Shown here: positions 54,343 to 63,396 of the stretch, piece by piece
Position numbering within the stretch: the stretch's first letter is position 1
Layout: every line of letters starts with the position of its first letter
NCBI RefSeq assembly: GCF_018388445.1
Contig: NZ_CP074405.1
Location: 1-64,000 of the forward strand
DNA from: Cellulomonas wangleii
GTDB lineage: Bacteria > Actinomycetota > Actinomycetes > Actinomycetales > Cellulomonadaceae
Direction: 5' to 3'
Length of the DNA stretch: 64,000 nucleotides
Notes under the pieces: generated by a model
Told to the model about the DNA's origin: nothing
Seen by the model: the letters and a program-made list of their open reading frames with translations, nothing else
Database searches by the model: none
Made by a program: the position numbers and the translations under genes

Positions 54343-54927
54343 TCAGCCTGGCGTCGCGGCGAGCAGGTCGAGATGCCGGCGCAGCACGGCCCGGCACCGT
54401 TCGCCCGTGACGGCGTCGGGCCGGACCGCCGCGTGCACCGCGAGACCGTCGACCACCGCGTGCAGCCGGTCCGCCTCCAGGTCCACGTCCACCCGCCCTG
54501 CGGCGATCTCCTCGACCCAGTGCCGGCACCCGGCGCGGACCAGGTCGTGGTTCTGCTCGGCGCACGCGCGCAGCGACGGGTCGACCAGTGCGCGGGCGGT
54601 GAACGCCGTCCAGACCTCGTTCTCGGCGCGGCGCTCGTCGTCGAGGGGGAGCAGCTCGAGCAGGTGCCGCTCGGCCGCGTCGAGCGGATCACCGGACGCG
54701 TCCTGCGCCGCGACGCGGGCGGTGACCCGCTCGACGACCTGCGCCATGGCGAACACGAGCAGCTCGCCCTGCGTGGCGAACATGTGGCGCAGCGACCCGG
54801 CCGACAGTCCGGCCTCGGCGGCGACGTTGCGCACCGACGCGTTCTCCAGCCCGTCGCGGCGGATCACCCGCCAGGTCGCGTCGGCGATCTCGCGGCGTCG
54901 GGCGTCGGCGTCCAGGAGTCGGGGCAC
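54343..54927 (-). CDS. TetR-family regulator
   Basis: A 194-residue repressor. The N-terminal helix-turn-helix is ENASVRNVAAEAGLSAGSLRHMF (about residues 29-51), preceded by the usual RRREIADATWRVI helix; the C-terminal part (AERHLLELLPLDDERRAEN) is an all-helical ligand domain. GTG at 54927 has TATAAC exactly 6 nt upstream, indicating a leaderless mRNA. Two matching operators lie in the 71-bp gap to the divergent membrane protein gene. Confidence 0.9.
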   Translation of the reverse strand: MPRLLDADARRREIADATWRVIRRDGLENASVRNVAAEAGLSAGSLRHMFATQGELLVFAMAQVVERVTARVAAQDASGDPLDAAERHLLELLPLDDERRAENEVWTAFTARALVDPSLRACAEQNHDLVRAGCRHWVEEIAAGRVDVDLEADRLHAVVDGLAVHAAVRPDAVTGERCRAVLRRHLDLLAATPG

Positions 54928-54937
54928 CTCGTCGTTA

Positions 54938-54982
54938 TAGCACAGTCGTGCTAATCTCTCGGGAACTAGCACGGTCGTACTA
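54938..54982. promoter_or_regulatory. two TetR operators in divergent promoter
   Basis: TAGCACAGTCGTGCTA (54938-54953) is a perfect 6-bp inverted repeat with a 4-nt spacer; TAGCACGGTCGTACTA (54967-54982) is the same with one arm mismatch. Centres are 29 bp apart. The first overlaps the TetR -10, fitting autorepression; the second fits control of the gene at 54999. Confidence 0.75.
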
Positions 54983-54998
54983 CATCAGGGGGCCCGCG

Positions 54999-56033
54999 AT
55001 GGCCACGACGACCACCCCACGCACCTCGCCCGGCCCGTGGGCCACCGTCCGGTGGCTCGCCCGGCACCGCAGCGTGCAGGTGACTGCGGCGCTGTGGCTC
55101 GCGGGCAACGCCGTCGTGCTGCTGCTGGCGGGACGGACCCTGCCGTTCGACTGGCCCGCGCTGCCGGGCTCGGCCGTCGACCAGCTCGTCGGTGCCGACG
55201 TCGCGATGCTGAGCGTCCTGGCCCTCATGGCCCTGACGTGCCTGCTGACCCGGCGGCGGGTGCGGCCCGACGTCGCCGCCCGCGCGCCGGACGTCGCGAC
55301 GGCGCGCCGCGAGACCGTCCTGCTCCTGGCCTGGGCGGCGCTCGGCCTGCTCGGCGGGTTCGTGCTGGGCCCGCTCCTGGGGTGGCACCCGATCGGCCTG
55401 CACCTCGCCGGGTCCGTGGTCGGGACGCACGACCACGTGGCCCCCGCCGAGGCGGCCACGTGGGCCGTCTACAACCTCGTCGTCTACGCGATCGTGCCGC
55501 TCGCCGTCTTCCGCCGCCGGTACTCGGCCGCGCAGCTGAACCTCGTCTCCACCGACCGCCGCGGTGACGTGCGGCTGATCCTCGTCGTCCTCGTCGCGGA
55601 GTCCGCGATCCAGGTCGCGACCCTCGCCACGGTGGTCGGCCGGCTGTCGACGCACCAGTACCTCGTCGGCGTCCCGGTGACCTTCCTGCTCTACCTCGCC
55701 GGCACCGGCCTGCCGATCATGGTGCTGGTCCACGCGCTGCTGGTGCCGCGGCTGCTCCGGCTCACCGGCTCGACGCCCGCCACGGTGGTGCTCGGCGGCG
55801 TCCTCTACACGGCGCTGCACGCCTGGGACGCCTGGACGGTCCTCACGACGCCCACCGACGCGGTGCTGTCGGTCGTCTTCCTGTGCTTCGTCTACCTCGC
55901 CCCCGGGATGATGAAGACCCTGCTCACCGTCCGGACGGGGAACGCGTGGGTGCACCTGTGGGCGTACCACGCGCTCGCGCCGCACACCCTGATCGACAGC
56001 CCGCACGTGGTCGAGATCTTCAGGATCCGTTGA
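54999..56033 (+). CDS. polytopic membrane protein under TetR control
   Basis: A 344-residue protein with about eight hydrophobic segments, for example QVTAALWLAGNAVVLLLAG, ETVLLLAWAALGLLGGFVLG and TVVLGGVLYTALHAW, and conserved-looking His residues in GTHDHV and WAYHALAPHTLID. It has the look of a membrane-embedded CPBP-like protein but lacks the EExxxR motif, so the family is left open. ATG at 54999 follows CATCAGGGGG. Convergent overlap of 14 nt with the next gene. Confidence 0.7.
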   Translation: MATTTTPRTSPGPWATVRWLARHRSVQVTAALWLAGNAVVLLLAGRTLPFDWPALPGSAVDQLVGADVAMLSVLALMALTCLLTRRRVRPDVAARAPDVATARRETVLLLAWAALGLLGGFVLGPLLGWHPIGLHLAGSVVGTHDHVAPAEAATWAVYNLVVYAIVPLAVFRRRYSAAQLNLVSTDRRGDVRLILVVLVAESAIQVATLATVVGRLSTHQYLVGVPVTFLLYLAGTGLPIMVLVHALLVPRLLRLTGSTPATVVLGGVLYTALHAWDAWTVLTTPTDAVLSVVFLCFVYLAPGMMKTLLTVRTGNAWVHLWAYHALAPHTLIDSPHVVEIFRIR

Positions 56034-56484
56034 CCGGGTGCCCGCCCGCGTCCCTGATCGGCGGGATCTCGGACTCGTCCCTGATCCGGGCGTGGGTGAG
56101 GTCGAAGCCCCGCAGGAGCGCCAGTGCGCGCTCGCTCACGCACAGGTACACCCTGCGCACGAGCGTGAAGTCGTCGGTGGGCGTGCCGACGGGCACCAGA
56201 CGGTGCCACGTCGGCATGTCCAGCCCGTCGGGATGCAGCTGGTCGAACACGTCGGAGGTGCTGACGCGTACGGGTGCGAGCTCCCACCCGGTCAGTGCGG
56301 ACGTCGACAGCGCCTGCGCGAGCCGGCCGCTCACGAGCCAGTACCCCGACGTCTGGACGATGTCGTCACCTCCCCAGTCGTCGAACTCGTAGGCGAGCTC
56401 ACCGAGCAGCTGGGGGTCACGGGTGATGTCGTAGTCGACTCCGGGACCGAGGTCGCCCTCGACAGCGGGGTGCAGCCAGTACAT
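56020..56484 (-). CDS. hypothetical protein, possibly immunity-like
   Basis: A 154-residue soluble acidic protein without known motif. FDDWGGDDIVQTSGYWLVSG and LTGWELAPVRVSTSDVF suggest a small alpha/beta fold similar in style to immunity proteins of polymorphic toxins; this is an impression only. ATG at 56484 follows GAGGGAG and comes 2 nt after the stop of an upstream frame (56487-56747). Confidence 0.55.
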   Translation of the reverse strand: MYWLHPAVEGDLGPGVDYDITRDPQLLGELAYEFDDWGGDDIVQTSGYWLVSGRLAQALSTSALTGWELAPVRVSTSDVFDQLHPDGLDMPTWHRLVPVGTPTDDFTLVRRVYLCVSERALALLRGFDLTHARIRDESEIPPIRDAGGHPVNGS

Positions 56485-56486
56485 CG

Positions 56487-56747
56487 TCAGCGCTCCCTCG
56501 GTCGGAACCGGTGGCCGAGCCGGTCCAGGCAGCCGACCAGCCCGGCACGGTCGGACAGCCGCAGGCGCCGCAGCGTCTCCTCGACCAGCAGGAACGCGGT
56601 CCTTGAGGCCAGGCCGCACCGTAGTGGTACCCGACCCGCTCCCGCGCACGCCGTCCACAGCCACCCGGCCCGTGGCACAGGCACGAGGTCCGACGCCCAC
56701 GGTCCCGGCTGGATGTGGGGGTGGGTCGTCCCCGGGATCGTCATCAC
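56487..56747 (-). pseudogene. possible C-terminal remnant of an unknown gene
   Basis: An 86-codon frame ending CGLASRTAFLLVEETLRRLR and RAGLVGCLDRLGHRFRPRER just 2 nt before the next gene. The last 45 codons look coding; the first 40 (PHIQPGPWASDLVPVPRAG) do not, and no ribosome site precedes them. It may be what is left of a gene once linked to the 154-residue protein. The rest of 56485-56829 is empty. Confidence 0.3.
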
Positions 56748-56829
56748 GGGGCTCGTCGACGCGTGGCTGGTGGTGGACCTGACAGGGCGCGCCGGCCGCG
56801 CCGCTGCGACGACCCTGGTGCTCAGCCGC

Positions 56830-57414
56830 TCACGACGGCTCCGCGACGACCCCGCCTGGAGCGCGCACCCGGCCGTCCCGGCCCCGCCGCAGCCGAGGCG
56901 CGAGCAGGTGCACCCCGACGACGGCCGCGACGGCGCCGCCCAGGGTGTTGAGCAGGACGTCGTCGACGGTGGAGTAGCGGCCCAGGCCGAGCACGTACTG
57001 GGCGGCCTCGACGGCGGCGGACGTCGCGGCGACGACGGCGGTGGTGCGCGGGACCGTGGCGAGGCGGGACGACACCACCGGCAGCAGCAGGCCGAGCCAG
57101 GACAGCAGGGCGAGGTTCCCGGCCACCTGCGCCCACGTCGTCGAGCTCACCCCCGCGGCCAGGGCCGAGCGCAGGGGCACCAGGTCGACGGCGCGGCCCT
57201 CGCCCGTGCCCAACGGGGTCAGGGTCGCGAACCCGGTGGCGACCGCGAGGACCACGAACACGGCGCGCGGCGCCACCCGTAGCAGGAACGACGACCACGT
57301 CCCCCCGCTGCGCACGTCGCGCACACCCAGGACGACGACGCCGAGGACGGCGAACGCCATCAGCACGTCGAGCACGACGAACCGGCCCGCGAAGGCCTCC
57401 AGGTAGTAGCGCAC
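56830..57414 (-). CDS. VanZ-family membrane protein
   Basis: A 194-residue protein with five hydrophobic segments and the VanZ pattern: TPLGTGEGRAVDLVPLRS, GNLALLSWLGLLLPVV, EAAQYVLGLGRYSTVDDVLLNTLGGAVA. VanZ proteins are linked to low-level teicoplanin resistance in enterococci; in most bacteria the role is unknown. GTG at 57414; ribosome site weak. Confidence 0.85.
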   Translation of the reverse strand: MRYYLEAFAGRFVVLDVLMAFAVLGVVVLGVRDVRSGGTWSSFLLRVAPRAVFVVLAVATGFATLTPLGTGEGRAVDLVPLRSALAAGVSSTTWAQVAGNLALLSWLGLLLPVVSSRLATVPRTTAVVAATSAAVEAAQYVLGLGRYSTVDDVLLNTLGGAVAAVVGVHLLAPRLRRGRDGRVRAPGGVVAEPS

Positions 57415-57868
57415 GGCGCGAGTCTGTCGTTCCAGGACGTCGGCCGTGACGACGGTGGCAGGACGTCCACACGATCTCCTCGTCGCCCCCCGTGGCTGAT
57501 CGCAGGACCGTCCGGGTGTCGTGACCCCGTGGTGCTTGCGGACGGACCCCGCGGGGAACGCGGCCGGTGCGGTCGTCGCGGAGGTCGGCTACTCCTGCAC
57601 CAAGGCGGGCGCCGGCGCCTCGGGCGCGTCAGCCGACAGGGTTGCCGTCCAGTCGCGCACCTCGACGAAGGAGGTCGGAGTCCCGGCCGGCGCGGTGACG
57701 TCCTCCGCCTACGACTCCCTCGGGGTTTCACGCCCGCCCAGCCGGGTGCGGGACGACGGCCCGGTCCTCGCGGGCCGAGCCGTCGTCGCCCCTCCGAACG
57801 CGGCGCACCGGGCGGCCGCGGCGGAAATCACGGTCCGGCCCTGCCGAGGCCAGGGCATCATGAGGCCC
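57415..57868. other. gap upstream of the ABC-F gene
   Basis: 454 bp without a supported gene. The ABC-F frame stays open upstream to 57521 and reads EVGYSCTKAGAGASGASADR in part, but it lacks family similarity and a ribosome site. Short GC-rich inverted repeats are present, such as GACGGCCCGG and its near-complement around 57754-57785. Confidence 0.4.
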
Positions 57869-59515
57869 ATGAGTGCGACCCTCCAGGCCAAGGGTGTGGC
57901 CGCGGCGTTCGGTGACCGCGAGCTGTTCTCGGACCTCGACCTCGTCGTCGCGCCCGGTGACGTCGTGGGGCTCGTCGGCCCCAACGGCGCCGGCAAGACG
58001 ACCCTCCTGCGCATCCTCGCCGGTCAGCGCGCCCCCGAGGCGGGCTCGATCGCGCTGTCGCCGCCGACGGCGCAGGTGGGGTACCTCGTGCAGGAGGTCG
58101 AGCGGCACCCCGACGAGACGGTCCGCGGCTTCCTCGAGCGGCGCACGGGCGTCGCCGACGCGCAGCAGGCGATGGACGCGGCGTCCGACGCGCTCGCGGC
58201 CGACGCCCCCGACGCGGCCGACGAGTTCACGCACGCGCTGGAGCGCTGGATGGCGCTCGGCGGCGCCGACCTCGACGCCCGGCTCGGCGTCGTCGCCGAC
58301 GACCTCGGGCTCGCGGTCGACCTGGACCTGCCGATGACGGCGCTGTCCGGCGGGCAGGCCGCGCGCGTGGGCCTGGCGGCGCTGCTGCTGTCCCGCTTCG
58401 ACCTGTACCTGCTCGACGAGCCGACCAACGACCTGGACGCTGACGGCCTGGACCGGCTCGAGGAGTTCGTCGCGCGTGCCCAGGCGCCGATCGTCGTCGT
58501 CAGCCACGACCGGGAGTTCCTGGCGCGGACCGTCACGACGGTCGTCGAGATCGACCGCAGCCTGCAGCGCGTCGCCACCTACGGCGGCTCGTACGACGCG
58601 TACCTGGAGGAGCGCTCGACGGCCCGCCGCCAGGCGCGCGAGGCGTACGAGGACTACGCCGGCCGCCGCGACGCGCTCGCGGGCCGGGCGCGGATGCAGC
58701 GCGCGTGGATGGAGAAGGGCGTGCGCAACGCGCGGCGCAAGGCCAGCGACAACGACAAGTTCGTCAAGCACCACCGTGGGGAGACGTCGGAGAAGCAGGC
58801 GTCCAAGGCACGCCAGACCGACCGCATGATCGAGCGGCTGGAGACGGTCGAGGAGCCGCGCAAGGAGTGGCAGCTGCGCATGAGCATCGCGACCGCGCCG
58901 CGGTCCGGGGCGGTCGTGGCCACCACGCGCGCGGCCGTGGTCCGGCGCGGCGACTTCGTCCTCGGGCCCGTCGACCTGCAGCTCGACTGGCAGGACCGCG
59001 TGGCGGTCACCGGCCCGAACGGGTCCGGCAAGTCCACGCTGCTGGCGCTGCTGCTGGGACGCGTCAGCCCCGACGAGGGATCCGCGGCGCTCGGCCCCGG
59101 CGTGCTCGTCGGTGAGGTCGACCAGGCGCGCGCCGCGTTCGAGGGCGACGAGCCGGTGGGGGAGGCGTTCGCCCGGCAGGTGCCGGACTGGACGACCGCC
59201 GACGTCCGGACGCTGCTGGCCAAGTTCGGTCTCGCCGGGCACCAGGTCGGGCGCCCGGCGGCGTCGCTCTCCCCCGGGGAGCGCACGCGCGCCGCGCTGG
59301 CGCTGCTGCAGGCCCGCGGCGTCAACCTCCTGGTCCTCGACGAGCCGACGAACCACCTGGACCTGCCGGCGATCGAGCAGCTCGAGCAGGCGATGGAGTC
59401 GTTCGACGGCACGATCCTGCTGGTCACGCACGACCGGCGGATGCTCGACACCGTGCGGCTCACGCGCCGGTGGCACGTCGAGGACGGTCAGGTGGCCGAG
59501 GTGCAGCCGGACTGA
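57869..59515 (+). CDS. ABC-F family ATPase
   Basis: A 548-residue protein of two ABC domains without membrane parts; ABC-F proteins act on the ribosome in translation or antibiotic protection. Walker A motifs GPNGAGKTT (near 37) and GPNGSGKST (near 382), signatures LSGGQ (near 160) and LSPGE (near 468), and Walker B LLDEPTND and VLDEPTNH are complete. The linker between domains is long and basic (ARRKASDNDKFVKHHRGE), as in housekeeping members rather than known resistance factors. ATG at 57869 gives the usual MSATLQAKG; an in-frame ATG at 57860 is possible. Confidence 0.92.
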   Translation: MSATLQAKGVAAAFGDRELFSDLDLVVAPGDVVGLVGPNGAGKTTLLRILAGQRAPEAGSIALSPPTAQVGYLVQEVERHPDETVRGFLERRTGVADAQQAMDAASDALAADAPDAADEFTHALERWMALGGADLDARLGVVADDLGLAVDLDLPMTALSGGQAARVGLAALLLSRFDLYLLDEPTNDLDADGLDRLEEFVARAQAPIVVVSHDREFLARTVTTVVEIDRSLQRVATYGGSYDAYLEERSTARRQAREAYEDYAGRRDALAGRARMQRAWMEKGVRNARRKASDNDKFVKHHRGETSEKQASKARQTDRMIERLETVEEPRKEWQLRMSIATAPRSGAVVATTRAAVVRRGDFVLGPVDLQLDWQDRVAVTGPNGSGKSTLLALLLGRVSPDEGSAALGPGVLVGEVDQARAAFEGDEPVGEAFARQVPDWTTADVRTLLAKFGLAGHQVGRPAASLSPGERTRAALALLQARGVNLLVLDEPTNHLDLPAIEQLEQAMESFDGTILLVTHDRRMLDTVRLTRRWHVEDGQVAEVQPD

Positions 59516-59548
59516 CCGGGTGTCGGTGGTCCGCGCGACGATCGCGAG

Positions 59549-60721
59549 ATGGGTGACGAGGACACCGCCGGTCCGGGTCGCGCCGGTCTCGCGGGGACGG
59601 TCGTCGAGCCGCTCGACGTGCGTGTGCCGCAACGCGTCCTCGACGACCTGCGCGACCGGCTGCGGCGCACCCGGTGGTCGGAGCAGGTGCTCGGCTCGGG
59701 CTGGGAGCGCGGTGTCCCCCTCGACGCGCTGCGACCGCTGGTCCAGCGGTGGGCGGACGCGTACGACTGGCGCGCCACCGAGGACCGGGTGCGGGCGGCG
59801 GGGGAGTGGACGACGGTCGTCGACGGGCAGCGCCTGCACCTGCTGCACGTGCGGTCCGCCGAACCCGGTGCGCTGCCGCTCCTCCTCACGCACGGATGGC
59901 CCGGAGGTGTCGTCGACCTGCTGCCGGTCCTCGGGCCGCTCACCGACCCGGCGCGGCACGGCGGCGACCCCGCCGACGCGTTCCACGTCGTCGCGCCCTC
60001 GGTGCCCGGTGCGGGCCGGTCGACGCCGCTGACACCCGGGTGGGACCACCAGCGGGTCGCGCGCGCCTGGGTCGAGCTCATGACCCGGCTCGGGTACGAC
60101 AGGTTCGGCGCGGCCGGGGGCGACACCGGGTCGGTGGTCTCACCGCTCGTGGGGGCGCTCGCGCCGGACCGCGTCGTCGGCGTGCACCTGCACGGCAACC
60201 TCGACGTCCCTGACCCGGTCGGTCCGCTCGGTGCGGCGGAGGCGGAGCGCCTCGCGTGGGCACGGCGTCGGGCCGCGGCGGACGGCGGGTACGCGGCGCT
60301 GCAGGCCACGCGGCCGCACACCCTGGGGCACGCGCTCTCGGACTCCCCGGTCGGGCAGCTCGCGTGGATCCTCGACAAGGTCCACGACTGGTCCGACCCG
60401 GCGCGCCCGCCGTTCGGCGACGTCGACCCGGGCGACGTGCTCGACCTCGCGACGTGGACGTGGGTGACCGGGACGTCGGCGACGGCGGCGAACCTCTACC
60501 TCGAGAACCGCCGAGCGGGCGCTCACCCGCCGGTGCGCAGCGCGGTGCCGACCGGTGTCGCGCTCTTCCCCACCGACCCGATGCTGCGGTCGGTCGCCGA
60601 GCGCCGGCACACCCTCGTCCACTGGACGGAGCACCCCCGTGGCAGCCACTTCGCGACGCTCGACGCGCCGGACCTGCTCGTCACCGACCTGCGGGCGTTC
60701 TACCGGTCGGTGCGGGACTGA
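59549..60721 (+). CDS. epoxide hydrolase (EHN-type alpha/beta hydrolase)
   Basis: A 390-residue enzyme that opens epoxides with water. The N-terminal EHN segment (VPQRVLDDLRDRLRRTRW) is followed by the alpha/beta-hydrolase fold: oxyanion motif THGWPGG (near 115), nucleophile Asp in GGDTGSVVS (near 191), and catalytic His in RGSHFATLDAP near the C-terminus. Substrate unknown. ATG at 59549 lies 33 bp behind the ABC-F gene. Confidence 0.9.
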   Translation: MGDEDTAGPGRAGLAGTVVEPLDVRVPQRVLDDLRDRLRRTRWSEQVLGSGWERGVPLDALRPLVQRWADAYDWRATEDRVRAAGEWTTVVDGQRLHLLHVRSAEPGALPLLLTHGWPGGVVDLLPVLGPLTDPARHGGDPADAFHVVAPSVPGAGRSTPLTPGWDHQRVARAWVELMTRLGYDRFGAAGGDTGSVVSPLVGALAPDRVVGVHLHGNLDVPDPVGPLGAAEAERLAWARRRAAADGGYAALQATRPHTLGHALSDSPVGQLAWILDKVHDWSDPARPPFGDVDPGDVLDLATWTWVTGTSATAANLYLENRRAGAHPPVRSAVPTGVALFPTDPMLRSVAERRHTLVHWTEHPRGSHFATLDAPDLLVTDLRAFYRSVRD

Positions 60722-60761
60722 GCCGCCCGTTCCCCGCCGTCCGGTGGCCGGTGGCCTGCTG

Positions 60762-61382
60762 TCAGCGCCGGTCGACCCACCGCTCGCCGACACGCTCGGG
60801 CACGACCCGGCCCGAGGTGAGCGCCGCGAGGGCGGCCACCAGCGCCTGCGGGTCCTCGACGCCCAGCAGCAGCCGGACGTCCTGCGCGTACGTGGCCTCG
60901 AGCACCTCGACACCCCGGGCACGCAGCTCGCCCTCGACACGCCCTGCCTCGGTGTGGTCGAGACGCACCGCCCACTCCTGGAGCAGCCGGCGCTCGAGCG
61001 TGCCGACCTCGGCCAGCCCCGCGGACACCGCGTCGCCGTACGCCCGCACCAGCCCGCCCGCGCCCAGCAGGATCCCGCCGAACCACCGCGTGACGACCAC
61101 CGCGACGTCGCTCACCCGGTGCCCGCGCAGCACCTCGAGCATCGGGGCGCCCGCGGTCCCGGCCGGCTCACCGTCGTCGGACGACCGCTGCAGCATCGCG
61201 TCCGGGCCGATGACGAACGCCGAGCAGTGGTGGCGCGCGTCCCAGTGGGTCTTGCGCATCTCCTCGACCAGCGCGCGTGCGTCGCTCTCCTGCTCGACCC
61301 GGCGCAGCGTGCACAGGAACCGGGAGCGCTTGATCTCGAGGGTCGCCTCGCCGTCGCGGGCGATCGTCAGGTAGGAGGGCAT
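60762..61382 (-). CDS. yigZ: YigZ/IMPACT (UPF0029) family protein
   Basis: A 206-residue protein of the YigZ/IMPACT family. The N-terminal UPF0029 domain has KKSRF-like EIKRSRFLCTL, HHCSAFVIG, SSDDGEPAGTAGAPML and VTRWFGGILLGAGGLVRAYG; the C-terminal DUF1949 ferredoxin-like domain follows from about residue 130. Role uncertain, linked to translation stress in eukaryotic relatives. ATG at 61382; the longer frame upstream is a shadow. Confidence 0.92.
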   Translation of the reverse strand: MPSYLTIARDGEATLEIKRSRFLCTLRRVEQESDARALVEEMRKTHWDARHHCSAFVIGPDAMLQRSSDDGEPAGTAGAPMLEVLRGHRVSDVAVVVTRWFGGILLGAGGLVRAYGDAVSAGLAEVGTLERRLLQEWAVRLDHTEAGRVEGELRARGVEVLEATYAQDVRLLLGVEDPQALVAALAALTSGRVVPERVGERWVDRR

Positions 61383-61487
61383 GGCACCACCCACGATGCC
61401 ATGCGGGCGAGCACCCGCCGCGGGACGGACCGCGGGTCGTCCGCGCGATCGACGCGGGTGCGGCTCGCCGCTGGCTAGCGTGACGGC

Positions 61488-62084
61488 ATGGACGACAGCA
61501 CACCTGGGACGACCGACCGGAACCGTGCCCGCGACGCCCTCGTGGCGGGGCTGACCACGACCGCCTACTACGCGGTGCCGGACGTCGTGAGCTCCCGCGC
61601 GGCGCGCTTCTGGCTGAAGACGGCCCTGCTGGGCCTGGGCATGACCACGATGGAGGCCATGCCCACCACGCGGGCGGGCTGGGAGGAGAAGCGCACGTCC
61701 TGGCGAGAGGCTCTCGCCGGCGTCTCGTCGCGGGACGGCGCGGGCGACGTGCTCGACGCCCACCCCCGCTCCGACGCCGACCCCGACGCCGCGGTGAGCG
61801 ACCCGTCCGACGCCGGGACCGCCGGCACCGACGTGCTGCCCGGCCACGAGGACGGCCTGACCGGCCGTCCCAGCGTGTCCCAGCGCGCCGCCGCGGTGGG
61901 CGTCGCGGCGGTGCTCGTGGTCGTCGCGACGGCCGGCACCGTCGCGTTCGAGCGCTGGGTCTACCGCCGGGGTCAGGCGCGCGCGGCGGCGGGCGTGCGG
62001 TTCGCCCACACCCGCACCGGGGTCGTCATGGGTGTGCTGGCCGCGGCGGGCGCGCTCGTCCCGGAGCCGTCCGAGCGCCGCTGA
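61488..62084 (+). CDS. hypothetical membrane protein
   Basis: A 198-residue protein: N-terminal helical part (RDALVAGLTTTAYYAVPDVV), an acidic, disordered centre (about 85-125), a membrane helix near 130-150 (VGVAAVLVVVATAGTVAFE) and a weaker hydrophobic stretch near the C-terminus. Not recognised. A -10 hexamer TAGCGT ends 6 nt before the ATG, so the mRNA is probably leaderless. Divergent from yigZ. Confidence 0.72.
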   Translation: MDDSTPGTTDRNRARDALVAGLTTTAYYAVPDVVSSRAARFWLKTALLGLGMTTMEAMPTTRAGWEEKRTSWREALAGVSSRDGAGDVLDAHPRSDADPDAAVSDPSDAGTAGTDVLPGHEDGLTGRPSVSQRAAAVGVAAVLVVVATAGTVAFERWVYRRGQARAAAGVRFAHTRTGVVMGVLAAAGALVPEPSERR

Positions 62085-62206
62085 GGCCGCTCGCCACGCC
62101 GGTGGGCGGATCCGCGGGACCGAGGACCCAGGCACCCGCTGCGACGACGCCGAAGACTTCGGGACGAGGCCACGGCACGTGGCCCGCGTCGAAAGGGAAG
62201 TGCGTC

Positions 62207-63202
62207 ATGAGCAGCGTCCTGGTCGTCGGAGGCTCCGGTCTCCTCGGCTTCCACACGGTCCTCGAGCTGGTCGCCCGCGGGCACCGCGTCACGAGCCTGT
62301 CGCTGCCGCCGGTCGCGACCGACATCACGTTCCCGGACGGCGTCCAGGCGCTGTGGGGCGACGTGGCGACGATGACGGACGACGAGCTGACGTCGCTGCT
62401 CACGGACATGGACGCGGTCGTCTACGCCGCGGGCGCCGACGAGCGCACGGTCCCGCCGGCCCCCGCCGCGCACTTCTTCCACGAGGCGAACGTCCGCCCG
62501 ACGCAGCGCATGGCCCGCCTCGCGCGCGCGGCGGGCGTCACGCGGTTCGTGCTGTTCGGCTCCTACACCGCCGAGTTCGCCGAGCGCTTCGACGACCTGG
62601 GCTACCGCACCCACAACGGCTACCCCCGCACCCGCCTGGCGCAGGAGGAGGCCGCGTACCTCGAGGGCGACGGCGCCATGGACGTCATGGTCCTGCGGCT
62701 GCCGTACATCTTCGGGCTCGTCGGGCAGCGCCGGCCCCTGTGGCAGTTCGTCCTCGACCGGGTGCAGGCGCCCGGGCCCGTCGCGGTCCTCGGTGGCTCG
62801 ACGTCGTCCGTCACCGTCCGGCAGGTCGCGCAGGCGGCCGTCGGTGCGATGGAGTCCGGCACGCACGGTGCCCGCTACGCGATCAACGGGTACGACCTGA
62901 CGTACGCCGAGCTGTACCGGCTGGCGTGCGAGGCGGTCGGCCGCGACCCGCAGGACGTCGTCGTCGTGCCGCTCGAGGCGATGCTGCCGTACGGCCCCCA
63001 GGCCGACGCGGCCGCCGCCGCGCAGGGCACGGAGCACGGCATCCACGTGGTCGACTCGCTGCGCTTCCAGGACCGCGACGCCGTGAGCGACATCGAGCCG
63101 ACGGCCTCCACGCTGGGCATGGAGCCCGACGACGTCGTGGCCGCGATCCGCGAGACGTTCCGCTGGTGCGTCGAGCACCCGGTGGCGACACCGGTCGGCT
63201 GA
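62207..63202 (+). CDS. NAD-dependent epimerase/dehydratase
   Basis: A 331-residue extended short-chain dehydrogenase/reductase. The Rossmann motif VGGSGLLGFHT is at residues 7-17; the YxxxK catalytic pair appears as YPRTR (near residue 141), Lys being replaced by Arg, so catalysis may be altered. VLRLPYIFGLVGQRRPLW fits the substrate side. Substrate unknown. ATG at 62207 follows GAAAGGGAAG. A terminator lies 12 bp behind the stop. Confidence 0.85.
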   Translation: MSSVLVVGGSGLLGFHTVLELVARGHRVTSLSLPPVATDITFPDGVQALWGDVATMTDDELTSLLTDMDAVVYAAGADERTVPPAPAAHFFHEANVRPTQRMARLARAAGVTRFVLFGSYTAEFAERFDDLGYRTHNGYPRTRLAQEEAAYLEGDGAMDVMVLRLPYIFGLVGQRRPLWQFVLDRVQAPGPVAVLGGSTSSVTVRQVAQAAVGAMESGTHGARYAINGYDLTYAELYRLACEAVGRDPQDVVVVPLEAMLPYGPQADAAAAAQGTEHGIHVVDSLRFQDRDAVSDIEPTASTLGMEPDDVVAAIRETFRWCVEHPVATPVG

Positions 63203-63214
63203 CCGGGCACGACG

Positions 63215-63255
63215 CGACGAGGCCGGCCCGCACCCCTCTGCGGCCGGCCTCGTCG
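63215..63255 (+). terminator. terminator behind the epimerase gene
   Basis: A perfect 14-bp stem (CGACGAGGCCGGCC with GGCCGGCCTCGTCG) and a 13-nt loop that can pair further (CGCA/TGCG). Confidence 0.85.
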
Positions 63256-63396
63256 TCGTGCCGGTGCGCGCGCCACCCGGCCCCGCGTGCGGTCCGGTTG
63301 CTCCGGTGGTGCACCTTCCCTCCGGAGGTGTCCGTTCCCTAGCCTGGCGAGGGGTCGCGACGACGCGACGGCCACCTCAGTCACCGGGGAGCGCGC

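Noticed and set aside
57521..57868. N-terminal extension of the ABC-F protein
   Set aside because: The extra 116 residues have no ABC-F similarity and no ribosome site; family length fits the start at 57869.
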